Shown here one piece after another: positions 1-9,364 of a DNA stretch of 64,000 nucleotides. This DNA comes from Muribaculaceae bacterium. GTDB taxonomy: Bacteria > Bacteroidota > Bacteroidia > Bacteroidales > Muribaculaceae. Location of the stretch: assembly GCA_017399915.1 (NCBI GenBank), contig JAFQAS010000014.1:1-64000 (forward strand), written 5' to 3'. The notes beneath the pieces were generated by a model, which saw nothing but the letters and a program-made list of their open reading frames with translations, was not told where the DNA came from and searched no databases. Position 1 is the first letter of the stretch. Every line of letters begins with the position of its first letter. The translations under genes were made by a program, and so were the position numbers.

Positions 1-31
1 CATCCTGAGCCAGGATCAAACTCTTCGTTGT
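1..31 (-). rRNA. 16S ribosomal RNA, 5' end only
   Basis: Read on the minus strand, the first bases of the window carry the universal 16S 5' motif AGAGTTTGATCCTGGCTCAG followed by GATG, which is the site of the common 27F primer. The gene runs off the left edge of the window. The exact mature 5' end is uncertain by a few bases. Two tandem promoters lie behind it on the same strand. Confidence 0.95.
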
Positions 32-266
32 TAATATCTAATCTTTTTCTTTTTCCAAAAAAAATCAGATTAATCTATTTTTATTAATCTGTTATCACAA
101 GACTTGATCTCTCAACGAAAATTCCCGTTCAGAACTTCCTGCTTGACTTATTTCGTTTAAGAATTGACTAAGAACTTTTTTATTTGCTCTTGTACTACTC
201 TTGTCTATTGTAATTATTTCAATGTTCGTGCGCTTTCGTTGCTCTTTTAATGAGCGGAAAACTTTG

Positions 267-297
267 CAAAGTTAAAACCTCTTTTTAAAATACCAAA
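267..297 (-). promoter_or_regulatory. rRNA promoter P1 (proximal)
   Basis: On the minus strand TTTG (294-297) is followed by exactly 19 bases and then TAACTTTG (267-274). This matches the Bacteroidota primary sigma factor consensus TTTG-N19-21-TAnnTTTG. The transcription start would lie near 258-262, giving a leader of roughly 230 bases before the 16S sequence. Confidence 0.8.
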
Positions 298-378
298 ATT
301 TTTGGAGAAATTTTAACAGCCTTTAACCTTATTGCCATTATACTCATCTCTATGAGCATTATTTCTCAAAAGCGAGTG

Positions 379-410
379 CAAAGTTAGGCACTTTCCTCCA
401 TTCCACCAAA
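379..410 (-). promoter_or_regulatory. rRNA promoter P2 (distal)
   Basis: On the minus strand TTTG (407-410), a 20-base spacer and TAACTTTG (379-386) form a second core with the same -7 octamer as P1, 112 bases further upstream. Tandem promoters are common in front of rRNA operons. Confidence 0.78.
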
Positions 411-657
411 CTTTTTTAGCATTATTTTTTCACATTTTTTACTCTAAAAATGCTTAATTACGCCAAATCAAGAATTTAGCGCACACAAAAAACATGTTAT
501 AAAACACATTTTCTAAAAATTTCTATCTGCCTATACATTAAAAATGTGCCAAATTGCACAAAATTGCAAATTGGCACATTATAACATAGGGTCTAAGACT
601 TTATAGGTGACTTTTAGCTATTCTTTCAAGATACTACTTTTTATTTACCCCTATTCA

Positions 658-2019
658 TCAAATTATCTTTTCCAAGTCACGAGTATTTTTCAATAGCTCA
701 TCTTCGGGGATTTCGTAATTTGTCAAATCGCCGGCAAAATAGCGGTCGTATGATGCCATATCAATCAATCCATGTCCCGAAAGGTTAAAGAGGATTGTTT
801 TTTGAACGCCTTCTTCTTTTGCCTTCAAGGCTTCGCGAATAGCAGCAGAAATGGCATGAGAACTTTCGGGTGCAGGAATAATACCTTCACTTTGAGCAAA
901 CATTGTTGCCGCCTTAAATGTTTCGAGTTGAGGAATATCAACAGCCTCGATCAAACCATCTTCAATCAGTTGACTTGGCACCGACCCAGCACCATGATAG
1001 CGAAGGCCACCTGCATGAATGTTGGCCGGAGAGAAGTTATGACCGAGTGTGCGCATAGGAATCATTGGAGTATATCCGGCTTCATCACCAAAGTCATATT
1101 GGAAAACACCACGAGTCAATTTAGGACAAGAAGCAGGTTCTGCAGCAATAAATCGAGTGTTACGTTCGCCCGAGAAATTGTGACGAATAAATGGATATGT
1201 AATACCGGAAAAGTTACTACCACCACCAAAGCACCCAATTACGATATCGGGATACTCTCCTGCCATTTCCATTTGTTTTTCGGCCTCAAGACCGATAACT
1301 GTTTGGTGCAATGACACGTGGTTAAGCACTGAGCCGAGCGTGTATTTACAATTAGGTGTAGACATCGCCAACTCAACGGCTTCAGATATAGCCATACCAA
1401 GCGAACCTTGATAATTAGGGTTATCGGTAAGCATTTTACGTCCGGCACGAGTTGACATACTTGGCGATGCTATCACTTGCGCACCATAAGTCTGCATTAT
1501 TGAGCGACGGTAAGGCTTTTGATGATATGACACTTTTACCATATATACCGCCAATTCCAATCCGAAATGCTTTGATGCAAGCGAAAGTGCTGCGCCCCAT
1601 TGTCCGGCACCTGTTTCGGTTGTGATATTTGTCACACCTTCTTTTTTACAATAATAAGCTTGTGGAATCGCCGAATTCAATTTGTGAGAACCTACCGGGC
1701 TCACACTTTCATTCTTAAAATATATATGAGCAGGAGTATCGAGCAATTTTTCAAGACCACGAGCGCGCACCAATGGTGTTGGACGCCAAATTTTATACAT
1801 ATCGCGAACCTCTTCGGGAATTTCAATCCAACGATCGGTAGTATTCAATTCTTGTTTCACCACTTCTTTCGCGAAGATAGGATATAATTCCTCTTCGGTG
1901 AAAGGTTTTTTGGTCTTTGGGTTAAGGATAGGGCGTGGTTGTGTGGGCATATCGGGCAACACATTATACCATGCAGTAGGGATATCCTTTTCTGTCAAAA
2001 TGTACTTTTTTGATTCCAT
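658..2019 (-). CDS. trpB: Tryptophan synthase beta chain, TrpB2 type
   Basis: This 453-residue PLP enzyme would condense indole and serine to tryptophan. The PLP lysine is K113 in GSHKLNS and the phosphate-binding loop GGGSN lies near residues 265-269. The long N-terminus (about 80 residues before RPTPLVRA) and the overall length of about 450 mark the TrpB2 subfamily rather than the usual TrpB1 of about 400 residues. TrpB2 enzymes often work without a TrpA partner and may recycle free indole. Consistent with that, no trpA or other trp gene is nearby; the neighbours are the rRNA operon and yraN. The gene starts at an ATG with an AT-rich upstream region and no strong ribosome binding site. Identity is firm; the physiological role as an indole salvage enzyme is inferred. 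Confidence 0.93.
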   Translation of the reverse strand: MESKKYILTEKDIPTAWYNVLPDMPTQPRPILNPKTKKPFTEEELYPIFAKEVVKQELNTTDRWIEIPEEVRDMYKIWRPTPLVRARGLEKLLDTPAHIYFKNESVSPVGSHKLNSAIPQAYYCKKEGVTNITTETGAGQWGAALSLASKHFGLELAVYMVKVSYHQKPYRRSIMQTYGAQVIASPSMSTRAGRKMLTDNPNYQGSLGMAISEAVELAMSTPNCKYTLGSVLNHVSLHQTVIGLEAEKQMEMAGEYPDIVIGCFGGGSNFSGITYPFIRHNFSGERNTRFIAAEPASCPKLTRGVFQYDFGDEAGYTPMIPMRTLGHNFSPANIHAGGLRYHGAGSVPSQLIEDGLIEAVDIPQLETFKAATMFAQSEGIIPAPESSHAISAAIREALKAKEEGVQKTILFNLSGHGLIDMASYDRYFAGDLTNYEIPEDELLKNTRDLEKII

Positions 2020-2148
2020 ATTCGTATAATTATTGAATATTTATTCTATTTTTAGTCCGTTTTTTCAATATTTGATGCAAAGAAATAAAAAATTATTCAT
2101 TTTACAAAATAAAATACTGAAAAAATATACATTTTAATCATATATCAT

Positions 2149-2156
2149 TAAATTTG
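2149..2156 (+). promoter_or_regulatory. -7 promoter box for yraN
   Basis: TAAATTTG followed by C, 33 bases before the yraN ATG, matches the Bacteroidota -7 box TAnnTTTG. No good -33 TTTG is seen at the right distance, so the call rests on one element. Confidence 0.45.
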
Positions 2157-2188
2157 CATAATCAAAACGTAAATAGATCAAGAGAAAT

Positions 2189-2557
2189 ATGGCTCAACAC
2201 AACACAACCGGCAACTGGGGCGAAACAATAGCATGCGAAAAACTTATCGTAGATGGATATGCAATTTGCGAGCGAAATTTTCGCATCGGCCATTATGAGA
2301 TTGACATAATTGCAATGAAAGGCAATCGCATTGTTTTTGTAGAAGTCAAAACACGCACAAGCACTACCAGCGATCCTCTTGATGCCATTGACAATAAAAA
2401 AATACTCAGAATGGTGAGAGCCGCAAACTCCTATATCACAACATTCAACATTCGCCACGAGCCTCAATTTGACATTATCACAATCGTAGGGACACCCGAC
2501 AATTACACCCTCGAACATATTCCCGACGCTTTTTATGCGCCACTAACCACTCGATAA
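2189..2557 (+). CDS. yraN: YraN family endonuclease-like protein (UPF0102)
   Basis: A 122-residue protein of the UPF0102/YraN family, which has a restriction-endonuclease-like fold. The family core is visible: GE at residues 11-12, E37-I-D39 at the end of the second strand, and E52-V-K54 in VFVEVKTR. These acidic and Lys residues form the PD-(D/E)xK-type site. The cellular role of the family is not settled; it has been linked to DNA processing and recombination. It stands as a short single gene before a glycosyltransferase with a 93-base gap and has its own -7 box. Length is normal for the family. Confidence 0.9.
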   Translation: MAQHNTTGNWGETIACEKLIVDGYAICERNFRIGHYEIDIIAMKGNRIVFVEVKTRTSTTSDPLDAIDNKKILRMVRAANSYITTFNIRHEPQFDIITIVGTPDNYTLEHIPDAFYAPLTTR

Positions 2558-2650
2558 ATTTACATTTTATATATAATAAAAGATATAGTTTCATCGTTTA
2601 ATAATAGGAAATTTATAAAAGTTCCTATCGGCTAACATTTAAAGTCAAAC

Positions 2651-3808
2651 ATGAAACGCATAACAACGGTTATTGTCAATTACCGACTCAAATATTTTTT
2701 AGAGCAAACCCTTCTCTCTGTTGAAGAAGCTTATACAGAGGTAGATGGGCGCACTATTGTCATTGACAACAACTCGGGTGACGATAGTATTGACTTCCTT
2801 GAAGAACGATTTCCTTCGGTAACATTTATTCGCAACAAGGAGAATGTAGGCTTTGCACGAGCCAACAATCAAGGTTTTGAGATGGCCGATACCGAATTCA
2901 TTCTTGTCCTCAACCCCGACACTATTATCGGAAGCGACACCTTGAAAGATGCCGTAAAATGGATGGACGAGCATCCTGAATGTGGAGCCGTGGGAGTGAA
3001 AATGATTGATGGCAATGGTCAATTCCTCCCCGAATCAAAACGTTCATTCCCTTCTACTTGGAATTCTTTTTGCAAATTATTCGGGCTTTCGTCAATCTTT
3101 CCCAAATCGCGAGTATTTGCACGTTATCACCTCAGATACTTGCATGAAGATAGTCCTCATGAAGTTCCGGTATTGGCCGGAGCATTTATGCTTCTTCGCA
3201 CTGAATTAACAAAAAAGGTAGGCGGATTTGACGAAGACTTTTTCATGTATGGCGAAGATATGGATTTATCATATCGCATGATAACCGATGGCATGGTAAA
3301 TTATTATCTTCCTATACCAATAATACACTACAAGGGCGAATGCACTAAAACCGAATCGCTCAATTATGTAAAAATATTCTACGAAGCAATGCATATTTTC
3401 TATCGCAAGCACTACCCTCGTAGTTCTTGGATGAATAAAATTGTGGTAAAAGCCGCCATTATATTTAGAATGTGTATTAGCGTAATAAAAACCAAAATCT
3501 TAAACCCCATCACATCGTTATTCAAACGAAAAGCAAAAGCTTGCGATACATATATCGTGAGTCGCCGTCCTAACAATATAATTGAGATTCTTGAAGCAGA
3601 AGGATTCTCAAGCAACAACATTTTTAAAGTTCAAAATATTAATGACATTGCATCTTTAAAAAAATGCGCCAATATCATTCTCGACGATCGAGATATGAAT
3701 TACCAAACCATAATCAACACAATTCAAGAATACCATAAACAAAACCGATATTTTCACATCTTTTCAAGCCGAAACTCAATAATTATATCTCCAAAACGCC
3801 AACGTTGA
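2651..3808 (+). CDS. Glycosyltransferase family 2
   Basis: A 385-residue GT-A fold glycosyltransferase. Seen features are VDNNSGDDS-like nucleotide-binding sequence near residues 38-45, NVGFARANNQG near residues 65-75, LNPDT (the DxD-equivalent region) near residue 88, and FMYGEDMDLSYR near residues 199-210. The last motif is typical of rhamnosyl- or galactofuranosyltransferase-like GT2 enzymes acting on cell-surface polysaccharides. About 110 C-terminal residues beyond the catalytic domain have no motif I recognise. No other polysaccharide gene is adjacent, so donor and acceptor cannot be inferred. The start is an ATG after a 93-base AT-rich gap. Confidence 0.88.
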   Translation: MKRITTVIVNYRLKYFLEQTLLSVEEAYTEVDGRTIVIDNNSGDDSIDFLEERFPSVTFIRNKENVGFARANNQGFEMADTEFILVLNPDTIIGSDTLKDAVKWMDEHPECGAVGVKMIDGNGQFLPESKRSFPSTWNSFCKLFGLSSIFPKSRVFARYHLRYLHEDSPHEVPVLAGAFMLLRTELTKKVGGFDEDFFMYGEDMDLSYRMITDGMVNYYLPIPIIHYKGECTKTESLNYVKIFYEAMHIFYRKHYPRSSWMNKIVVKAAIIFRMCISVIKTKILNPITSLFKRKAKACDTYIVSRRPNNIIEILEAEGFSSNNIFKVQNINDIASLKKCANIILDDRDMNYQTIINTIQEYHKQNRYFHIFSSRNSIIISPKRQR

Positions 3809-3848
3809 TAAAAAAACGTTAAAAATTCAGTTTCTATTCCCGAACATA

Positions 3849-3879
3849 TTGTTTAAAGAAATTTAATTCAATATTTTTG
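3849..3879 (+). promoter_or_regulatory. Promoter for the beta-propeller/amidase pair
   Basis: TTG (3849-3851), a 20-base spacer and TATTTTTG (3872-3879) match the Bacteroidota promoter consensus. It lies 100 bases before the ATG of the secreted beta-propeller gene. Confidence 0.6.
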
Positions 3880-3978
3880 CAATATTGAGTTAATTTAATG
3901 TATTGCTTTTTAATCAGAAACACTTAATTTAACTACTTCCAATTGTATTATTATTTACTAACCATAAAACTATCGCTC

Positions 3979-4938
3979 ATGAAAAAAACGCTTCTGCTTG
4001 CAGCCGCACTTTTTGCCGGCTCACAATTAGGACATTCCCAAACCTTAAAAATTGGGGAAATTTCCAATGTCATTCAACTGACAAATGACAACCTTAAGTA
4101 TGAAAACCCCAAATGGTCGCCTGATGGTTCTAAAATCGCGTTTACTCAAGAAGGTTATGACAATTTATTTGTAATGAATGCAAATGGCATGACCAAAGAA
4201 CAAATCCTCACTTCATTAGGAGTTGGATATATGTTTCAATGGAGTGCCGACAGCAAGGAAATTCTTGTTCGCGACACTCGTTGGACTCAAGAAGATAGCG
4301 GCATCAAAAGATATCATGCCGCTTGGGCTGTAAACATTGCGACAAAATCAAACACACGTATGACGCAAGATGCAGAATATATGCAACCTGCAGCATGGAG
4401 ATATGTGGGAGGAGTTAAAAGCATTGTTGCCCCCGACACAAAAATTCTCAAAGTCGACCTCACTCCGTTAAACTCAACAATGGCAAAAACGCTCTCTAAT
4501 AATGCGCAAATCAACACAAGTTTCATTACCGACTTTGACAATCTTTACATCGTTGATATGTGGGGGAATAAACAAGTGCTAAATGTGGGGCCATCGTTCT
4601 GCCCGGCTCTTTCCCCCGATGGCACAAAGGTTGTATTTAACCAAATGGACGATATTTATGTAATTAACACCGATGGAACTGAGAAAACATTTCTTGGTCG
4701 TGGGTTCAATCCTTCATGGGTAAACAATGAACAAATTATTTTTGAAGAAACCACCGATGACGGACACGAATATACTTCGGGTGAACTATACATTATGAAC
4801 ATTAATAGTTCGTTTAGAACAGCACTCACCGATACTCCTCATCTTATTGAAATGAATGCTCACGTTTCTCCCGATGGGAACAAAATTGTGTTTATATCAA
4901 ACACAAATGGCCAAATTTATATTGCCGACCTTAAATAA
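3979..4938 (+). CDS. Secreted TolB-like (PD40) beta-propeller protein
   Basis: A 319-residue protein with a Sec signal peptide (MKKTLLLAAALFAGSQLGHSQ). A longer in-frame reading begins with TTG at 3943, but the ATG at 3979 directly precedes the signal peptide and is preferred. At least three blades carry the PD40/TolB signature: WSPDGSKIAFTQ, LSPDGTKVVFNQ and VSPDGNKIVFIS. WSADSKEILV is a further degenerate blade. Such propellers usually bind other proteins or glycans in the periplasm or at the surface; no enzyme motif is seen. It is followed 24 bases later by a large amidase gene, so the two are probably cotranscribed and may work together on peptidoglycan. The function is not known. Confidence 0.8.
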   Translation: MKKTLLLAAALFAGSQLGHSQTLKIGEISNVIQLTNDNLKYENPKWSPDGSKIAFTQEGYDNLFVMNANGMTKEQILTSLGVGYMFQWSADSKEILVRDTRWTQEDSGIKRYHAAWAVNIATKSNTRMTQDAEYMQPAAWRYVGGVKSIVAPDTKILKVDLTPLNSTMAKTLSNNAQINTSFITDFDNLYIVDMWGNKQVLNVGPSFCPALSPDGTKVVFNQMDDIYVINTDGTEKTFLGRGFNPSWVNNEQIIFEETTDDGHEYTSGELYIMNINSSFRTALTDTPHLIEMNAHVSPDGNKIVFISNTNGQIYIADLK

Positions 4939-4962
4939 TTATCCATTAAAAAGACATTAATT

Positions 4963-7900
4963 ATGAAAAAGATATTTTCAATAATAGCGTTATTTGTAAT
5001 TGCAGCAATTACAACGCCATCAGAGGCAGCTACTAATTGGTCGGGATATCGAATCATGCTCGACCCAGGACATGGCGGCAGCGACCCGGGAGCTTCTGGC
5101 CCCTCTGCTCCACACGAAGCCACACTTGCTCTTCGTTGTGCCACAGCCTTAAAAAATCGCATTGTCAATGAATGTGGCGGCACAGTAAAAATGACTCGCA
5201 CCTCCGACGTGTTTATTTCACTTTCGGCACGTCGAAGTGCTTCTGTTTCTTACGACCCATATATTTTCTGTTCTATCCACCTCAACGCATTTAATAAAAC
5301 TGCGAAAGGAACCGAAACATATTATTATTGGTCAACCGGAAATAGTAACCTCCTTGCTAATAAAGTGCAAGCCCAACTTATCGCCAACTTCAAAACTGTA
5401 AGTGGATTCACCCCCACTAACCGTGGCGTAAAATATGGCAATCTCGCTGTTATTAAAGGATCGTCAAGCGTCCCTGCGATTTTGACAGAAGGGTTATTTG
5501 TTGACAACACCACCGAATGGAGCATTATCAACTCTGAATCAAAAGATGGCTTCAAGAAATGGGTTCAAGGTCACCTTTATGGGTTCTACGACCGTCTTGT
5601 ATTGCTTAATAGTGGCATTATCAATCCCGCCGGAGGTTCAAGCGTTTCTACCCCCGACCCTACCATGAGTGTAAATCCCACATCAATGGATTTCTCGTGT
5701 GTGGAAGGGGCTTCTTCAACCAACGCAGTTAGTGTTACCGCCGCAAATCTCACTGCCACTCCTACTGCGACAATAACAGGGACCGGTTTCTCTATCTCAA
5801 GCAATTCTTTATCTAAAACAGGAGGTAGCGTTACCGTAAAATTCTCGCCAACAACTACCGGATCTTTTTCCGGGACATTAACCATCACATCGGGATCTTT
5901 AAAGAAAACAATAGCATTAAAAGGTACTGCCAGCGCAGCGCCATTGACATTCTCCGAAGTATGGAATGCATCAGACAAAGCCGGGTCTATCAATAAATTT
6001 GGCTGGGACGCCGGTGCCGTTCGCAACATGACTCAAAATGCGGGCAAACTATATCTTGTATATAACCACAGCGACATCAAGGTTGTAAATGCTCAAACCG
6101 GAGCCGATCTTGGCAATCTCGACAAATCAGGTATTAGCGGTGGCACACTCACTCTCTGCGACGTTAAAGCTTGCGATGGCAAAATTGTAGCATGTAACCT
6201 TGCCACATCGGCCAACAATAATGAATTACGCGTATATGTATGGGATAATGACAACTCTGTTCCCCGCCTATTATTAAGCACTACCAACTTTGGTGGAGCT
6301 ACTCGTATTGGCGACTGCATAGGGTTCTACGGCTCATGGACAAATGGCAAACTTGTATTTGGGCATTATGCATCAGATGCCACTCGCATCATAACTTATG
6401 CAATCACTAATGGCGTTTGTTCAACCACGCCAACTACAGTCAATGCTACGACCGATGGTTCTACAATTCTTAATGCGGGTTCTTCAGTAAGAGTATATCC
6501 CGACGCATCGGGATACTGGATAGATGGCAAAAACAACTATACTGCCCATCTCACATCGGCCGGCACTCAAGAATACACAATCAAGTCAGACGAGACTTGG
6601 GGTAATGCATTCGAAGTATTTACATGGAAAGGTACTCAATATGCTCTCACTACCTTATTCAATCCTATGGAAGGTGAAAACTGGAGTTCTCAAACCGATG
6701 CTCAAAAAGCACTCAACTACACCGGCGGACGCATGAAACTATTACGCAACGACGGAAGTTGGGCAAGCGCAACCGATTGTGGCGACTACCCGGCAAGCGG
6801 ACTTAGCGACTCTAAACAAAACACCAACTGTACGACCAATGCTATCGCTGCCGTAAATGGCACATCGGGAGTTGAAGCTTGGGTATTGTCAACCGGACAA
6901 GGTATTGCATACTTCAAACATGGCACCGCGCCTACATATAACGTCGAAGAAGTTAAGCCTGCATCGCCAACTATCAGTGTTAGCGCCTCTTCTGTATCGC
7001 TTGCTGCTGAGGTAGGAACACCCGCAACTAAAACAATTACAATCACAGGCGGAAATCTTACTGGCGATATCTCTCTCGCTTTATCAGGGACAAATGCCAA
7101 TAAATTCTCAATTAACACAACCTCACTTGCAAGCACCGGTGGGAATGTAACTATCACTTACAACCCTACAAGCGGTGGCACCCATAAAGCCACACTCACT
7201 GCTTCGGCAAGTGGTGCAGATGACGTATCAATAGAGATTACCGGCACTGCTACCGAAAAACTTGTTGTAACCGGAGCAAACCTCGTTCAAGATTGGGCAG
7301 TCACAAGTGATATTCTCACAGCTCAAACAAGTTCACGTTGGGCTTCAGGTCGCGGTGGCAAGATTTATGTTAACGACATGTCTTCATCAACATTATATTA
7401 CTACACTTCATCGGGTAAAACTCAAGTTGGCGCATCAACCGGTGGTACAGCAATTGCTCACGACGATGCGGGTAATATAATACTCAGCACCACTATTTGG
7501 ACGGGCTCTGCAACATCATTCAAGATTCTTCCTGCCGGCGGCACCACATACCAAGATCTCACCATCACTCTTCCCGATGGAGTTCCTTCAAATTATGTCC
7601 AATACATAGGTCGTGCTGTAGGTAATATTATGAGCGATGCAGGAGGAGTAATATTCTTATTCCCTAACACATCTACCGCCGTAGCGAAGATTTATATTAA
7701 GAATGGAGTTCAAGCATCATCAAAGAAAATTGACATCAATGCAATAACTGCCGATGCTCAATCATTTGCAGTGCCATTAGCAAACAATATGGGTAGCGAT
7801 GCAATTGCTGTTCGTAATCGTAATAACACCCATTTCTACTACCACAACGGCACTGAATTTGTAGCATACCCCAACAATAGCATCAATAAAACTCAAGGCG

Positions 7901-8394
7901 GCACATTCTTTATCCTTAACAGCGCCCTTTATGCAGTAGAGCCTATAGGCACAAACTATCTTGACGGATTCCAAGTTGTTGATATCACAAATAACAAAAT
8001 TGTAGCTACTCATGCAACTCAAATCACAGGAGAACCTGCCTACAAGCCAAATCCTAACTGTATTTCAGCCGAAGTTGTCGGTGAATATGAAGCAAAACTT
8101 TATCAATTCGTACCCGGACAACTTGCAGCTCAATACACATTCTCTCTCAAAACATCGAGCATTGAAGATGTTGACATGAATAAAGCTTCAATGTCGATTA
8201 TGGTTCGTGGAAATGAACTTTATATCAATGGAGTAGAAGTTGATAATCTTACAATCTTCAACACATCAGGTGCATTGGTCGCTAATGAATTTGGAGTGCA
8301 ACAACATAACATCGGGCTCCTTAATCATGGCGTATATATCGTGAGAGTGGTTGATATTGACGGGAACACTCATGTAGCTAAATTTGCAAAATAA
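4963..8394 (+). CDS. Long secreted N-acetylmuramoyl-L-alanine amidase (amidase_3) with beta-rich repeats and C-terminal sorting-like tail
   Basis: A 1143-residue protein with a signal peptide ending near residue 23. Residues 28-210 are an amidase_3 domain that would cut the lactam-ether-to-stem-peptide bond of peptidoglycan. Zinc ligands H37 (DPGHGG), E52 and H106 (SIHLNA), and the catalytic glutamate E176 (LTEGLFVDN), are all present. Two similar immunoglobulin-like beta repeats follow at about residues 231-323 and 664-760, each separating larger, probably beta-propeller segments. The last about 75 residues (ISMIVRGN-like start, IFNTSGALV, HGVYIVRV, ending VAKFAK) resemble a type A type IX secretion C-terminal domain. 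Ordinary AmiC-type amidases are about 250-450 residues, so the 900-residue extension is unusual. An exported or surface role is inferred. Confidence 0.85.
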   Translation: MKKIFSIIALFVIAAITTPSEAATNWSGYRIMLDPGHGGSDPGASGPSAPHEATLALRCATALKNRIVNECGGTVKMTRTSDVFISLSARRSASVSYDPYIFCSIHLNAFNKTAKGTETYYYWSTGNSNLLANKVQAQLIANFKTVSGFTPTNRGVKYGNLAVIKGSSSVPAILTEGLFVDNTTEWSIINSESKDGFKKWVQGHLYGFYDRLVLLNSGIINPAGGSSVSTPDPTMSVNPTSMDFSCVEGASSTNAVSVTAANLTATPTATITGTGFSISSNSLSKTGGSVTVKFSPTTTGSFSGTLTITSGSLKKTIALKGTASAAPLTFSEVWNASDKAGSINKFGWDAGAVRNMTQNAGKLYLVYNHSDIKVVNAQTGADLGNLDKSGISGGTLTLCDVKACDGKIVACNLATSANNNELRVYVWDNDNSVPRLLLSTTNFGGATRIGDCIGFYGSWTNGKLVFGHYASDATRIITYAITNGVCSTTPTTVNATTDGSTILNAGSSVRVYPDASGYWIDGKNNYTAHLTSAGTQEYTIKSDETWGNAFEVFTWKGTQYALTTLFNPMEGENWSSQTDAQKALNYTGGRMKLLRNDGSWASATDCGDYPASGLSDSKQNTNCTTNAIAAVNGTSGVEAWVLSTGQGIAYFKHGTAPTYNVEEVKPASPTISVSASSVSLAAEVGTPATKTITITGGNLTGDISLALSGTNANKFSINTTSLASTGGNVTITYNPTSGGTHKATLTASASGADDVSIEITGTATEKLVVTGANLVQDWAVTSDILTAQTSSRWASGRGGKIYVNDMSSSTLYYYTSSGKTQVGASTGGTAIAHDDAGNIILSTTIWTGSATSFKILPAGGTTYQDLTITLPDGVPSNYVQYIGRAVGNIMSDAGGVIFLFPNTSTAVAKIYIKNGVQASSKKIDINAITADAQSFAVPLANNMGSDAIAVRNRNNTHFYYHNGTEFVAYPNNSINKTQGGTFFILNSALYAVEPIGTNYLDGFQVVDITNNKIVATHATQITGEPAYKPNPNCISAEVVGEYEAKLYQFVPGQLAAQYTFSLKTSSIEDVDMNKASMSIMVRGNELYINGVEVDNLTIFNTSGALVANEFGVQQHNIGLLNHGVYIVRVVDIDGNTHVAKFAK

Positions 8395-8415
8395 TAGCAA
8401 TAACACTAATTAACT

Positions 8416-8445
8416 AAAAAAGAGGGTTTCGACCCTCTTTTTTTT
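8416..8445 (+). terminator. Intrinsic terminator after the amidase gene
   Basis: AAAAAAGAGGGT (8416-8427), a TTCG tetraloop and ACCCTCTTTTTT form a strong hairpin with a T run, 22 bases after the amidase stop codon. Confidence 0.9.
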
Positions 8446-8538
8446 GCTCTTTACACTCAACAAATTTCACTTTTTCACGTTATATCTATAGTGACCAAAT
8501 ATTTTACAATTCAATTAACCAAACTAAACCAAATCGAC

Positions 8539-9285
8539 ATGAAATCAGTTAAAGAAACACTATTAGAACGCCGTAGCACTCGTCGCTACGAAAGAGAACA
8601 CATTTCAAGCAATCACTTAAATCTAATTTATGCAGCAATTCGTAATTCTCCAACAAGCTATAACGGACAACAGTTTTCTGTTATAGACATTTCCGACCAA
8701 GAAACAAAAATAAAGTTATATGAACTTACGAACCAAAAACAGATAAAAACGTGTAATCGTTTTCTTTTGTTTTGCGCCGACTACAACAAAATCACAACCA
8801 TAGCCAAAGCAAAAAATATCGATATGCCCGAATTTCCAAAAACAATGGACGGAGTGATGGTGGGCATCATCGACGCTTCTATCGCTATGATGAGCGCCGT
8901 GGTAGCAGCCGAATCGTGTGGACTCGGCACATGCTGCATTGGATATGCTCGCACTGCCGCGCCTGCTCAAATAGCAGAATTGCTCAAACTGCCACAAGGG
9001 GTGTTTGCTGTGTGCGGCCTTGCCATTGGCGTACCTCGCGAAACAAACGACCTCAAGCCTAAACAAAGTAAGGAGTTGGTTATTCACCACAACCACTATC
9101 GCACCGACGATATGACTCCCGAGCTCCTCGACTATGACAACCGCATAACACAATACAACGCCTCGCGCAGTGGTACTACATCGGATAACGATTGGGCTTC
9201 ACACATCGTCGACTATTATCGTGAAGCTATGAATTATGAAATGCTCGAAGCATTGCGAAATCAAGGATTTGATGCCGTAAAATAA
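8539..9285 (+). CDS. Nitroreductase family protein (FMN-dependent, NfsA/FRP-like)
   Basis: About 248 residues from the ATG at 8539. An in-frame GTG at 8491 would add 16 residues with no family support. The N-terminal RRSTRRYE motif binds FMN phosphate in this family, NSPTSYNGQQ contains the next FMN-contacting segment, and CCIGYARTAA with FAVCGLAIGVP near residues 148-180 is typical of the NfsA/FRP branch. These flavoenzymes reduce nitroaromatics, quinones or flavins using NAD(P)H; the natural substrate here is unknown. The gene stands alone between two terminators, the downstream one being a perfect 40-bp palindrome. Confidence 0.87.
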   Translation: MKSVKETLLERRSTRRYEREHISSNHLNLIYAAIRNSPTSYNGQQFSVIDISDQETKIKLYELTNQKQIKTCNRFLLFCADYNKITTIAKAKNIDMPEFPKTMDGVMVGIIDASIAMMSAVVAAESCGLGTCCIGYARTAAPAQIAELLKLPQGVFAVCGLAIGVPRETNDLKPKQSKELVIHHNHYRTDDMTPELLDYDNRITQYNASRSGTTSDNDWASHIVDYYREAMNYEMLEALRNQGFDAVK

Positions 9286-9304
9286 GAATTGTTATTCACA
9301 TTAT

Positions 9305-9344
9305 AACACGAGAGAGAACCTGAATTCAGGTTCTCTCTCGTGTT
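9305..9344. terminator. Perfect 40-bp palindrome, likely bidirectional terminator
   Basis: Bases 9305-9324 (AACACGAGAGAGAACCTGAA) are the exact reverse complement of 9325-9344, with AATT at the centre and no unpaired loop. It lies between the 3' ends of the convergent nitroreductase and alcohol dehydrogenase genes, the expected place for a shared terminator, although the T run beyond it is only three bases. Confidence 0.7.
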
Positions 9345-9364
9345 TAGTGCTATCCCGTTTATCA

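Larger units (their letters stand above)
32..657. other. rRNA leader and upstream spacer
   Basis: This gene-free stretch separates the 16S gene from trpB, which ends at 658, and both are on the minus strand. It is AT-rich. Two clear promoter cores reading toward the rRNA are listed separately. I see no tRNA, open reading frame or clear terminator hairpin in it. Confidence 0.7.
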
